DNA of 58,687 nucleotides from Bacteroidales bacterium. Its GTDB lineage: Bacteria > Bacteroidota > Bacteroidia > Bacteroidales > F082. The notes under the pieces were generated by a model that worked only from the letters and a program-made list of their open reading frames with translations, was not told where the DNA came from and did not search any database. This document shows positions 24,962 to 33,215 of the stretch, piece by piece (the stretch's first letter is position 1; every line of letters begins with the position of its first letter). Position numbers and translations under genes: made by a program. The stretch is from contig JAKSMV010000021.1 of assembly GCA_024400425.1 (NCBI GenBank), positions 1-58,687 on the forward strand, given 5' to 3'.

Positions 24962-26707
24962 TTAGAAACTTGTTGAAACCGTAAGAGATACACCTGACGA
25001 AGCAGGAACTGTGCGGCAAACACCGCCCACACAAACCACACCTTCGCTTTGGCGGCCACCGCTCAACATGATACGGGTAGCATCCTTGATATAGGTCAAA
25101 TTGCCCGAAAAATAGTGGTCACGATACTCGGGGACAGGATTGCCATAGTTCCACTTGTCGCCAATGGAGAACGACCAATGAGGAGTGATTGAATATTCGA
25201 TCAAGCCAGCCAACCAGTCGCCACGCTTTTGGTAGTCTTTCTTTTCGCTCTCGTCATACACAAAACCTTTGTGGACTTCGTTTTCCCACAAGCCTTGAAG
25301 TTCGAAACGGATGCTTTGCTTCTTGTTGATTTTATAGGTGACATCCACGAAACCGATATTAGCCTTCACCATAGGAGCGTTGGCATGACCTTCGATGGTC
25401 TCCATGTCATACAACATATTGATGTACTGGGCAGTAATGTGCCAATCCTTGCTTATCTTCTTGTCGATTTCGAAGTTGATGTCGCGGAAGAACACCTTGT
25501 CGCTCACGGCAAAGAACTTGGAAGTGTAGCCAAGAGTGCCACTCTCGTTGAGCGTCATCGCATGGTTGAATTCGATAGAATCGCGGACGATGTCGTTCAC
25601 TTGGCTGTAGTTAAAGGTAAGTTTGGTGCCGTATTTGCCACCAAGAGCAGTGCCTTTCGGTATGGTATAGTTCACTTGGAACTGGGCTGCCATTTCGCCA
25701 TTAGGCTGGGTTGAATAAGTGTACATCGAAGGCAGGCTGTGAGTGTGCGTATAGTTGATAGGCGGAATAAAATTGATATCCAAATCGTTCTCCTTAGCGG
25801 TGTACATCGACTTGAAGCTCATGTTATCTACGCGTTTCACTTGCAATACGACGCCCAATCCCTTTTGAGAATACGACAAGGAAGAAAGCAAAGCGCGGCC
25901 TTCATGGTAAATAAAGTTGTTGATAGCCGACGGGTCGTTGATCTTGTAAGCATATTCGGTTGAGAAAGCGAAGCGTCCGTAAGCCAAATTGACTCGAGCA
26001 GCCGAAGCACAAACATTTTCAGGGATGTTAAGAGATGTACTCTTGTCTGCCTGTTTCTTGCTGACGAAACTGCCACCAAGAGTTGCATGGAACTTGGCAT
26101 CGTTCATCGATGGAATGCTTTGGTTCAAATCCCACTCAGCATCAACGCCACGCACTATTCCGCGATAGTCGCTATCTTTGAAATCGCGTTCGAGATAAGG
26201 AGCCCAGAAGTAACGCTGACGGCCATAAACTCCCTTGATAGTCACGCCTTGGGTTGGACGGAATACCACGCGGGCGCCACGAAGAGAATTGTCCATACCA
26301 AGCGACCATTCCTCGTAGGTGCGGAACACCATGCCGCTACCAAATTGGTCATAGATGTCGCCAACAGTGAAGCCGATGGTGCCATCATCGTAAGAAGCGT
26401 AAAAGTTGGCCAGACCGACACCATTCAACTCGTCACGGAAGCCATTCATCTGAGGCAAGAATGCCTCGAAACGCAAGCCTGCCGAAAAGTTTCCATTGGT
26501 GTATTGCAACTTGCCAAAGCCATTGAGACCCAACTTCTTGCCATTGATTGATTCAGGTGTAATATCGATGGCAGCATCGGGCATGTAATATTGTCCGTCG
26601 ATTTGGAAGCTGCCATTCACTTGCGAGCCTTCCAATAACGACTGAGCGCGGACCGAAAGACAGCCCAACGCGCTCAAACATAGAATTGAGAGTAATATTT
26701 TACGCAT
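24962..26707 (-). CDS. DUF6029-type outer-membrane barrel protein
   Basis: I use the ATG at 26707 (581 residues) because it starts a good signal peptide, MRKILLSILCLSALGCLSVRA; a start at 26740 would put eleven extra residues before it. The mature protein is a run of amphipathic beta strands with aromatic girdles (GLRFEAFLPQM, GFTVGDIYDQFGSGMVFRTYEEW, GVTIKGVYGRQRYFWAPYLERD) and ends in a short strand with a terminal Phe, as outer-membrane barrels do. I assign it to DUF6029 by this pattern and by its place between a TlpA thioredoxin and an Omp28 lipoprotein. Function is unknown. It lies about 95 bp behind the thioredoxin gene, with a hairpin between. Confidence 0.75.
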   Translation of the reverse strand: MRKILLSILCLSALGCLSVRAQSLLEGSQVNGSFQIDGQYYMPDAAIDITPESINGKKLGLNGFGKLQYTNGNFSAGLRFEAFLPQMNGFRDELNGVGLANFYASYDDGTIGFTVGDIYDQFGSGMVFRTYEEWSLGMDNSLRGARVVFRPTQGVTIKGVYGRQRYFWAPYLERDFKDSDYRGIVRGVDAEWDLNQSIPSMNDAKFHATLGGSFVSKKQADKSTSLNIPENVCASAARVNLAYGRFAFSTEYAYKINDPSAINNFIYHEGRALLSSLSYSQKGLGVVLQVKRVDNMSFKSMYTAKENDLDINFIPPINYTHTHSLPSMYTYSTQPNGEMAAQFQVNYTIPKGTALGGKYGTKLTFNYSQVNDIVRDSIEFNHAMTLNESGTLGYTSKFFAVSDKVFFRDINFEIDKKISKDWHITAQYINMLYDMETIEGHANAPMVKANIGFVDVTYKINKKQSIRFELQGLWENEVHKGFVYDESEKKDYQKRGDWLAGLIEYSITPHWSFSIGDKWNYGNPVPEYRDHYFSGNLTYIKDATRIMLSGGRQSEGVVCVGGVCRTVPASSGVSLTVSTSF

Positions 26708-26741
26708 AGATTGTGAGATATAAACCACGAACATTGACAAT

Positions 26742-26800
26742 GACCATGACCGCTGGAAACTTCTGTTTAGCGGCCATGGTCATAGTCGATGGTCATAGTC
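26742..26800. repeat. Hairpin and 13-bp direct repeat between tlpA-like and DUF6029 genes
   Basis: GACCATG (26742-26748) pairs with CATGGTC (26775-26781), and CCGCT with AGCGG inside it. ATGGTCATAGTC is then repeated (26776-26787 and 26789-26800). No T-run follows on the minus strand, so it is more likely a repeat element or RNA-processing hairpin than a terminator. Confidence 0.6.
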
Positions 26801-26803
26801 AGA

Positions 26804-27298
26804 TTATTTGACGAGTTTTTGGATTTCTTCATAAAGTTCTTCTTCGGCGCCTTCGAGATAGCCTGTGTGCTGATAGACGATCTTGCCCTTGCCATCGATA
26901 AGGAAGGTGTGAGGTGGATTGCTCACATTCATGGCGCGCTTCAGTTCGCTGTTCACGTCAAGCAACACGTTGAAATCCCAACCTTTGCCTTCAACGAAAG
27001 GCTTCACCTTTGCGGTCGAACGTGAGTCGTCGATTGAGACGGAATAAATCTTCACGCCAGTTTCATCCTGCCAATCATCATACACATCGCTCAGGGCGTT
27101 GTGTTCCTTGATGCATGGAGCGCACCAAGTGGCCCAGAAAGTGATAACGATAGGCTTGCCGTTGTTCGACAGCTTCGAGATGTTGACATCTTTACCATTC
27201 AAATCCTTCAAAGTAACGTTAGGAAGGTCGGTTTTCGTTTGCGCATGAAGACCTGCCACCAGCAGCGTCATCAGCAATAATGTAGTAAGCTTCTTCAT
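26804..27298 (-). CDS. TlpA/ResA-type periplasmic thioredoxin
   Basis: The 164-residue protein has a signal peptide ending GLHAQ and a thioredoxin fold with ITFWATWCAPCIKEH; the redox pair is Cys59 and Cys62. The cis-proline region is SNPPHTFLIDGKGKIVYQHTGY. These proteins reduce disulfides in the envelope or hold peroxiredoxin-like roles. It is the first gene of a likely five-gene run with the DUF6029 barrel, Omp28-like lipoprotein, MBOAT and SGNH genes; the partner may be the CVNC-bearing Omp28-like protein. Confidence 0.9.
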   Translation of the reverse strand: MKKLTTLLLMTLLVAGLHAQTKTDLPNVTLKDLNGKDVNISKLSNNGKPIVITFWATWCAPCIKEHNALSDVYDDWQDETGVKIYSVSIDDSRSTAKVKPFVEGKGWDFNVLLDVNSELKRAMNVSNPPHTFLIDGKGKIVYQHTGYLEGAEEELYEEIQKLVK

Positions 27299-27337
27299 TT
27301 GTTATGATTGTTAAATATTAAACTTTCAATTATTTAT

Positions 27338-27372
27338 ATTCTTAATTCTCAATTCTTAATTCTTCATTCCGC
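27338..27372. repeat. Heptanucleotide array (ATTCTYA) reaching into the manA stop codon
   Basis: The 7-mers ATTCTTA, ATTCTCA, ATTCTTA, ATTCTTC run from 27338 to 27365, followed by a weaker ATTCCGC. The manA stop codon is at 27364-27366, so the array abuts the end of that gene. Confidence 0.8.
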
Positions 27373-28356
27373 ATTAATATAGACTTCCATCAGCTTGCAA
27401 TACTGCTCAGCCCTGATAGTAACCTGATTGATGATATTCGGGATGAGAACACATTCCCCTGCATTAACACATTCCGTGCCATTTTCCCATTTCAACTCAA
27501 ATTTTCCATTTGTGCAAAGCAAAATGACAAAGGAATCGAGATTCGAGTAGTCCTTTTCCATCTCGCCGCCTTCCATCTGGAGCATGTTGGTAACGAAAAA
27601 CTGGGAGTCAACCACAGGGAGCGAGTGGTTCATTTCATCGGGCACATCTATTTTATATTGTTCAGGCAAGTTGAAATCGAGAGCTTCCAACGACTGAGGG
27701 ATATGGAGCTCGCGGCGCATACCGGCCGCATCGATACGATCCCAGTCGTAAATGCGATAGGTGACATCGCTAGTCTGCTGGATTTCGGCCACCATAATGT
27801 CGGGACCGAGGGCATGGACACGGCCTGCCGGGATGAAAAACACATCGCCTTCTTTCACTACCTCATAGTTCAAGACGCTTTGGAGGCGGCTGGATTCCAT
27901 CACTTTAGCATACTCCATGCGAGTGAGCTGTTGGTTGAAACCCATCACCAGTTTGGCATCCTTGTCGGCCTGCATCACATACCACATCTCCGTCTTCCCA
28001 TTGCCAAGGCCACGCTTTTGAGCCAGTTCGTCATCGGGATGTACCTGCACCGAGAGCCAGTCGTTGGCATCGATAACCTTCACTAAAATAGGGAATTGCT
28101 CACCATATTTGTCAAATACGGCATCGCCGACGAGGTCGCCCATGAAAGTCTCCACAAGATCGTTGATTTCGTCGCCTTCGAAGTCGCCATTAGCCACTTC
28201 GCTCTGCTCGTTCCAAATGCCCGAAAGCAGCCAAGCCTCGCCACAATTCGGCAGGTTACCATAATCCAAGCCCAAGACTTCCTTGATTTTCCGCCCGCCC
28301 CAAATCTTATCCTTGAAGATGGGTTTGAACTTAAGAGGATATAACACTGTTGACAT
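27364..28356 (-). CDS. manA: Mannose-6-phosphate isomerase, class I
   Basis: This 330-residue zinc enzyme interconverts mannose 6-phosphate and fructose 6-phosphate, feeding GDP-mannose or glycolysis. The metal-site motifs are present: VQVHPDDELA (about 103-112), KTEMWYVM (121-128) and FIPAGRVHALG (about 173-183); LKFKPIFKDKIWGG opens the protein as in the Bacteroidota short form. A -7 box (TATCTTTG) lies 28 bp upstream, divergent from the M20 amidohydrolase gene. Confidence 0.93.
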   Translation of the reverse strand: MSTVLYPLKFKPIFKDKIWGGRKIKEVLGLDYGNLPNCGEAWLLSGIWNEQSEVANGDFEGDEINDLVETFMGDLVGDAVFDKYGEQFPILVKVIDANDWLSVQVHPDDELAQKRGLGNGKTEMWYVMQADKDAKLVMGFNQQLTRMEYAKVMESSRLQSVLNYEVVKEGDVFFIPAGRVHALGPDIMVAEIQQTSDVTYRIYDWDRIDAAGMRRELHIPQSLEALDFNLPEQYKIDVPDEMNHSLPVVDSQFFVTNMLQMEGGEMEKDYSNLDSFVILLCTNGKFELKWENGTECVNAGECVLIPNIINQVTIRAEQYCKLMEVYINAE

Positions 28357-28383
28357 CAGTTTCTATTTGAAAAAATAACGGGG

Positions 28384-28391
28384 CAAAGATA
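28384..28391 (-). promoter_or_regulatory. Promoter -7 box of manA
   Basis: TATCTTTG on the minus strand, 28 bp before the manA start, in a divergent intergenic region shared with the promoter at 28415. Confidence 0.6.
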
Positions 28392-28414
28392 AGTTTTTTT
28401 TCTCAACAAAAGCG

Positions 28415-28422
28415 TACTTTTG
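28415..28422 (+). promoter_or_regulatory. Promoter -7 box of the M20 amidohydrolase gene
   Basis: TACTTTTG matches TAnnTTTG, 28 bp before the ATG at 28451. Confidence 0.55.
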
Positions 28423-28450
28423 CAAAGCACATAAAAATAGAAATCAAGTC

Positions 28451-29578
28451 ATGCAAGAATTATTTGAACTACGACATATTCTTCACTCCTACCCTGAACT
28501 TTCGGGCAACGAAGTCAATACTAATCTTATTATAAACCAATGGCTTAAAGCCACAAACCCCGACCTGCTGATAGAAAAAATCGGCGGTTATGGCGTGGCG
28601 GCTATCTATAAAGGCAAACAACCGGGCAAGCGCATCCTCATCCGCGGCGACATCGACGCGCTTCGCATTCCTGAGCACAACGACCTACCCTATTGCTCGC
28701 AACACGATGGATTTTCACATAAATGCGGCCACGACGGGCACACCACTATTTTATGCGGCTTGGCCCAATGGCTTGGTGAGCAGCGTCCCGACCAAGGCGA
28801 AGTGGTGTTGCTTTTCCAACCCGCCGAAGAAACGGGACAAGGCGCTCAAACCATCCTACAAGACCCTAATTTTCAGCAAATCAAGCCAGACATTGCCTAC
28901 GGATTACACAACCTTCCGAGTTATGAAAAAGGCAAAATCATGGTGCGTCGTGGCTGTTTTGCAGCAGCATCCTTTGGATTAAAGCTGACTTTCGATGGTC
29001 GCACTGCCCATGCCTCGCAGCCCGAAACAGGACACAATCCATCGGAACTTTTGGCCGTCCTCATCCATCAATTAGAGAAAAAACGCGAGATGCTGAAAGA
29101 CATAAAGCCACTCACCACATTTGTCATCACTCACGCCATGTTGGGTGAAGAGACCTTCGGTGTTGCTCCTGGCCATACTGAGATTTGGCTCACCTTGCGC
29201 AGCTACGACGACCATAACCTTGAGATGCTGGCTTCGCAAATCATCGAAATGTGCCGTGCCAAAGCCAAAGACCATCTCTTCGATTTCGGCTTCACGATGC
29301 ACGAAGCCTTTGCCGCCACCAATAGCGACGACCATTGCGTTGATATTATTGAGAAAGCAGCGCAAAACCTTGATTTGCAAGTCGGTCATTTAAGCGAGCC
29401 ATTCCGATGGTCGGAAGACTTCGGACGCTTCGGCGAAGTGTGTCCGATAGGCTTCTTTGGTTTAGGTTCGGGCATCGACCAACCTTCCCTACACAATCCG
29501 GAATACGACTTCCCAGATGATATCCTCGAAACAGGAATGTGCATGTTTTGGGAAATCATCAGGCAAGAACTGGAATAA
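28451..29578 (+). CDS. M20-family amidohydrolase (N-acyl amino acid hydrolase)
   Basis: The 375-residue cytoplasmic protein belongs to the M20D/HipO group, which releases amino acids from N-acyl forms such as hippurate or N-acetyl-diaminopimelate. Metal ligands are visible in IRGDIDALRIPE, KCGHDGHTTILCGLA (near residue 92), PAEETGQGA (near 125) and YGLHNLPS. The dimerisation domain lies in the middle (FDGRTAHASQPETGHNP). Its exact substrate cannot be read. It is monocistronic and ends in a clear bidirectional terminator. Confidence 0.92.
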   Translation: MQELFELRHILHSYPELSGNEVNTNLIINQWLKATNPDLLIEKIGGYGVAAIYKGKQPGKRILIRGDIDALRIPEHNDLPYCSQHDGFSHKCGHDGHTTILCGLAQWLGEQRPDQGEVVLLFQPAEETGQGAQTILQDPNFQQIKPDIAYGLHNLPSYEKGKIMVRRGCFAAASFGLKLTFDGRTAHASQPETGHNPSELLAVLIHQLEKKREMLKDIKPLTTFVITHAMLGEETFGVAPGHTEIWLTLRSYDDHNLEMLASQIIEMCRAKAKDHLFDFGFTMHEAFAATNSDDHCVDIIEKAAQNLDLQVGHLSEPFRWSEDFGRFGEVCPIGFFGLGSGIDQPSLHNPEYDFPDDILETGMCMFWEIIRQELE

Positions 29579-29605
29579 AAAAAGGCGCTGTTCAGCGCCT
29601 TTTTC
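29577..29605. terminator. Bidirectional terminator between the M20 gene and a converging lipoprotein gene
   Basis: AAAAAGGCGCTGTTCAGCGCCTTTTT is a perfect stem (AGGCGCT/AGCGCCT) with a GTTC loop and A/T runs on both sides, serving both converging genes. Confidence 0.92.
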
Positions 29606-29622
29606 GTTATTTCTCAGGAAAA

Positions 29623-30339
29623 TCAGAACCACTTCAGACGCTCGTCATCCATATAGATGGAGCAATCCAAGTCGCCTTTGGTATCGCTGCCAAGGTGAGG
29701 CATGGCGCTGAGCAAATAAATAGGCATATATCTGCGCAAATTCTTTGTGATGGCGGCATCAGGATTGTCGGTGATGGTGGTTGCCCAAATCAGTTCGTTG
29801 TCCTTCACATCGTAGGCCTCGATAGTGATGGTGACAGCCTGCTTCTCTTCGTGAACATTGACAAGCTTTTCACGATTCACATATTTTCCTTGCGTTGTTT
29901 GAGTGCTCACAACCTGTGTATTATCAGATCCTTTGCCTCTTTCTTGCGATTTTGAATTCACATCAGTGATTGTGGTAGTTCTGGTTCCAGGCTGCCATTC
30001 GCTCGTCGTAACCGTCTTCATATAGTCACGTACAACGACTTCACCCAAGTTAAAGCTATAAACCACACGCATATCAGCCTCATCTTCGTCCACATTCACA
30101 TAACCAGAGTTTTCCATAACAGCATCCAAATCTTTCTTATACTCACGAGTCACCAATTTGTTGACATCTTCAGGGAAATTGGTCTCCACAAAATACTTCA
30201 TACCCGTATCTTGGTTACCAACCGTATTCACCGTGCAGTGATATGTTTCTTCGAAAAGGTCGTGAAACATTCCGCAGCCCACGAAAGCTACGGAAATTGC
30301 CATCAGCGCGACAGCCATCATTGAAATTCTCTTTTTCAT
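29623..30339 (-). CDS. DUF4136-like lipoprotein
   Basis: The 238-residue protein has a lipobox (AFVGC, Cys22). The mature part has the look of DUF4136 lipoproteins: an early acidic region with TGMKYFVETNFPEDVNKL, a strand DEADMRVVYSFNLGE and a late TITIEAYDVKDNELIWATTITD strand, the last being the best family hallmark (conversion of a value into a strain or conductance is not implied; function is unknown). A Thr/Gln-rich linker lies between. It follows mtnN by 22 bp on the same strand. Confidence 0.7.
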   Translation of the reverse strand: MKKRISMMAVALMAISVAFVGCGMFHDLFEETYHCTVNTVGNQDTGMKYFVETNFPEDVNKLVTREYKKDLDAVMENSGYVNVDEDEADMRVVYSFNLGEVVVRDYMKTVTTSEWQPGTRTTTITDVNSKSQERGKGSDNTQVVSTQTTQGKYVNREKLVNVHEEKQAVTITIEAYDVKDNELIWATTITDNPDAAITKNLRRYMPIYLLSAMPHLGSDTKGDLDCSIYMDDERLKWF

Positions 30340-30361
30340 AAATGTAATTAATTGAAAGCGT

Positions 30362-31126
30362 TTATTTTAATGTTAATATTTTCGTAATCTCGTTGACGAT
30401 AGCCAGCGAATAAGCGTTGGCGACTTCAGCAATAAACTTGCCAAAATCGATACGGGCATTATGGTCGGCCGTGTCGCTGATGGTGCGAATCACCGTGAAA
30501 GGCACGCCAAACTCCATACAAGCCTGCGCCACTGCGGCACCCTCCATCTCAACACAAAGCACGCCGGGCAAGCCCGAGATGATTTCATTCCGTTTCTCAA
30601 CACTATTGATGAACTGGTCGCCACTGGCAACATCGCCGAAATACAACGTAGGTTGCAAGCCAAATTCCTCTGCCGCCTTCTTCCCTACCATCTTTTCGAC
30701 ACCTTGCGCAAGCAAGTTCCTCACGGCGCGGCCCGCCAACTCGCTCAATGCCTCATCGCTGTCAACATATACTTTATTCAGCAGAGGCAATTCATACTGT
30801 TTTATGATAGGGCGCGCATCCAAATCGTGCTGAACCAAGCGTTTGGAAACGACAATATCGCCCACTTTCAGCCCATCGGCCAAGGCGCCAGCCGTTCCGA
30901 TAAAAAACAAATCGGTCACATGGAACTCGGTCAGCAACACCGTCGCCGTAATGGTAGCGGCCACCTTTCCCCACTTCGAAAAGGCCACCACACAATCAAC
31001 ACCATTGATTTTCCCAGTGATGAACTCGCGATTGCCAAGCTCTACCACAACACGCTCGGTTACCATTCCTTTAACCAAGTCGATTTCTTCTTTCATGGCA
31101 CCCAAAATGCCTATACGTCTCGTCAT
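30362..31126 (-). CDS. mtnN: 5'-methylthioadenosine/S-adenosylhomocysteine nucleosidase
   Basis: The enzyme cleaves adenine from methylthioadenosine and S-adenosylhomocysteine. I use the ATG at 31126 (254 residues, MTRRIGILGAMKEEIDLV); a start at 31147 would fall only three bases from the -7 box. Family motifs are DLFFIGTAGAL, the substrate strand GVLCVEMEGAAVAQAC and the catalytic aspartate in IRTISDTADHNA. A roughly 15-residue stretch in the middle (RAVRNLLAQGVEKMV) is family-typical. It is divergent from the LOG-kinase gene. Confidence 0.93.
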   Translation of the reverse strand: MTRRIGILGAMKEEIDLVKGMVTERVVVELGNREFITGKINGVDCVVAFSKWGKVAATITATVLLTEFHVTDLFFIGTAGALADGLKVGDIVVSKRLVQHDLDARPIIKQYELPLLNKVYVDSDEALSELAGRAVRNLLAQGVEKMVGKKAAEEFGLQPTLYFGDVASGDQFINSVEKRNEIISGLPGVLCVEMEGAAVAQACMEFGVPFTVIRTISDTADHNARIDFGKFIAEVANAYSLAIVNEITKILTLK

Positions 31127-31149
31127 AGTTTTCCAATATTTTTGCACTG

Positions 31150-31157
31150 CAAAAGTA
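31150..31157 (-). promoter_or_regulatory. Promoter -7 box of mtnN
   Basis: TACTTTTG on the minus strand, with TTTG (31175-31178 on minus) 17 bp upstream; it is interleaved with the opposite promoter at 31167-31174. Confidence 0.6.
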
Positions 31158-31166
31158 AAAAAAATC

Positions 31167-31174
31167 TATCTTTG
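31167..31174 (+). promoter_or_regulatory. Promoter of the LOG-kinase gene
   Basis: TATCTTTG with TTTG at 31141-31144, 22 bp upstream; the ATG at 31190 follows by 15 bp. Confidence 0.65.
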
Positions 31175-31189
31175 CAAAAATTTGAGTCA

Positions 31190-32338
31190 ATGAAAAAAAT
31201 ATGCATATTTTGCGGCAGCAGCATGGGGTTCGACACGATTTACCGTGAAGGAGCTGTCAAATTAGGTCAGGAAATGGCAAATCGCCAGTGCGAATTGCTT
31301 TATGGCGCCGCCAATGTCGGGTTGATGAAAGTCATTGCCGATGTGATGCTCGAAAACAAGCGCAAAGTAATAGGCACCATAACGCATCATCTCAAGAACC
31401 TCCACGTGGGAGCCGATGGCATCGACGAACTTTATGTGGTTGACACCATGGCCGAACGCAAGAAACTACTCGAAGACATGGCTGAAGGCTTCATTGCCAT
31501 GCCCGGTGGTTTCGGCACACTCGACGAACTTTTTGAAGTGCTGGTTCTCAGCCAATTGCGCGTTTTCGACAAGCCTGTTGCGCTTTACAATGTAAAAGGA
31601 TATTTCGACAAATTGATTGAATATATCAACCATGCCGTTGAGGAAGGCTTCATCCGCAAGGAACACGCTAACAACCTCATCGTCAGCGACGATCCGAAAG
31701 AATTGCTCGACCGCATGGAAAAGTTCCAGCCCGTCACCGTCGGCAAGTGGATTGACGACATTCACAAAGAAACAGAAAAGCCTCTAACCATCATCGGCAT
31801 TACAGGCACCCTTGGCGCAGGCAAAGGCACTATCGTCGATTACCTTATTAAAGAAAAGGGATTCGTGCATTATTCGGTGCGTGCCTACATCGCCGAAGAA
31901 ATAACGAGAAGAGGCATGGAAGTGAATCGCGACACACTGACTCTCGTCGCCAATGATTTACGCGCTTCACATTCACCAAGTTACATAACAGACCAACTGT
32001 TTGAACGTGCCAAGAAAGCTGGCAAAAACGCCGTCATCGAGAGCGTACGCACGCCTGGCGAAATCTACTCGTTACGTCAAAAGGGGAAGTTCTACCTCTT
32101 TGCCGTCGATGCCGACCAACACCTTCGCTACGAGCGCATCCATCTTCGCGGTTCAGAGACCGACCACGTCAGTTTCGAGACCTTCAAGGCCAATGAAGAA
32201 CGCGAGATGAGCAACACCGACCCCACCAAACAGAACCTTGGCGTCTGCATCAAGGAGGCCGACTTCGTTTTCGTGAACAACGGGACAATCGAAGAACTGC
32301 ACCAACAAGTCGAAAATGTTTTAATGAAACTACAATAA
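31190..32338 (+). CDS. Fusion of a LOG-family domain and a P-loop nucleotide kinase-like domain
   Basis: The 382-residue product joins two enzymes. Residues 1-185 are a LOG (lysine decarboxylase-like, nucleoside 5'-monophosphate phosphoribohydrolase) domain: FCGSS at 7-11 and MPGGFGTLDELFE (104-116) are the hallmarks. The usual YGGG before GLMG is YGAANVGLMK (38-47), a change at the phosphate-binding loop. Residues 198-382 form a P-loop kinase: GTLGAGKGT (206-214) is of the NMP-kinase type, and VIESVRTPGEIYSLR and ERIHLRGSETDH resemble dephospho-CoA kinase-like domains that accompany dCMP deaminases. A dCMP deaminase gene follows after two bases, so a shared role in nucleotide salvage or clean-up is likely. 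Confidence 0.85.
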   Translation: MKKICIFCGSSMGFDTIYREGAVKLGQEMANRQCELLYGAANVGLMKVIADVMLENKRKVIGTITHHLKNLHVGADGIDELYVVDTMAERKKLLEDMAEGFIAMPGGFGTLDELFEVLVLSQLRVFDKPVALYNVKGYFDKLIEYINHAVEEGFIRKEHANNLIVSDDPKELLDRMEKFQPVTVGKWIDDIHKETEKPLTIIGITGTLGAGKGTIVDYLIKEKGFVHYSVRAYIAEEITRRGMEVNRDTLTLVANDLRASHSPSYITDQLFERAKKAGKNAVIESVRTPGEIYSLRQKGKFYLFAVDADQHLRYERIHLRGSETDHVSFETFKANEEREMSNTDPTKQNLGVCIKEADFVFVNNGTIEELHQQVENVLMKLQ

Positions 32339-32340
32339 CT

Positions 32341-32835
32341 ATGGACAACGAGTTCATCCGCCCATCGTGGGACGAATACTTCCTGAAATTGGCCGACACC
32401 GTTTCGGAACGCGCCACATGCAACCGTGGCCGCAGTGGTTGCGTCATCGTGAAAGATAAGCAAATCCTGGTGACTGGTTATGTCGGCTCGCCAAAAGGCC
32501 TTCCCCATTGCGATGATGTGGGCCACCTTTTCCGCAAGACCATTCACGAAGACGGCACGATTACCCAACATTGCGTACGCACCGTCCATGCCGAGCAGAA
32601 TGCCATTTGCCAAGCTGCACGTCGGGGCATTGCGTTGGATGGCAGCACTTTATATTGCAGGATGACACCTTGCCGCACCTGTGCCATGCTCATCATCAAC
32701 TGCGGCATCGTGCGCGTGGTTTGCGAACGCAAATACCACGATGGTGCCGAAACGGAAGAGATGTTCCGCCAAGTCGGCATCGAGTTGGTCTATAAATACG
32801 ACGAAGTGCAACAATACGAAGGCCAAAAAGGATAA
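32341..32835 (+). CDS. dCMP deaminase family protein
   Basis: The 164-residue protein has the zinc-dependent deaminase site: His83 and Glu85 in TVHAEQNAIC, then Cys111 and Cys114 in TPCRTCAMLIINCG. The extra Cys/His elements after GSPKGLPHCDD match dCMP deaminase and ComE-type proteins. It converts dCMP to dUMP, supplying thymidylate synthesis. It begins two bases after the LOG-kinase fusion and almost certainly shares its mRNA; rbfA follows after 41 bp. Confidence 0.9.
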   Translation: MDNEFIRPSWDEYFLKLADTVSERATCNRGRSGCVIVKDKQILVTGYVGSPKGLPHCDDVGHLFRKTIHEDGTITQHCVRTVHAEQNAICQAARRGIALDGSTLYCRMTPCRTCAMLIINCGIVRVVCERKYHDGAETEEMFRQVGIELVYKYDEVQQYEGQKG

Positions 32836-32876
32836 AAATGCGTATTTTTGCGCAAAATTAACATAGAAATCCCTAT

Positions 32877-33215
32877 ATGGACAGCAAAAGATTAGAGAAA
32901 GTAAACAAACTGATACTTAAAGAATTAGGCGAGATATTCCAAACAGAATTGCGTCCCGCCGTGCCATCGCTGATGATTACCGTGACCCATGTCAACGTCA
33001 CCTCCGACCTTTCATACGCGAAGGTCTATCTCAGCATCTTCGGTGTTGACGACAAGAAAAAAGTGGTTGAAGAAGTCGGGCAAAACTCCAAAGCCATCCG
33101 CGGACTGCTTGGCAACCGCATCCGTCACCAAATCCGTGTCATCCCTGAGCTGCGCTTCTACGAAGACGACTCGCTCGATTACATTGAAAACATCGACAAT
33201 CTGCTGCATCAGTGA
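32877..33215 (+). CDS. rbfA: Ribosome-binding factor A
   Basis: This 112-residue KH-type protein helps mature the 30S subunit. Family features are the N-terminal RLEKVNKLILKELGEIFQ, the central TVTHVNVTSDLSYAKVYLSIFG and the late LRFYEDDSLDYIENIDNLL. The length is usual for the phylum. Its stop codon overlaps the GTG start of the next gene (GTGA), so the two are translationally coupled. Confidence 0.93.
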   Translation: MDSKRLEKVNKLILKELGEIFQTELRPAVPSLMITVTHVNVTSDLSYAKVYLSIFGVDDKKKVVEEVGQNSKAIRGLLGNRIRHQIRVIPELRFYEDDSLDYIENIDNLLHQ

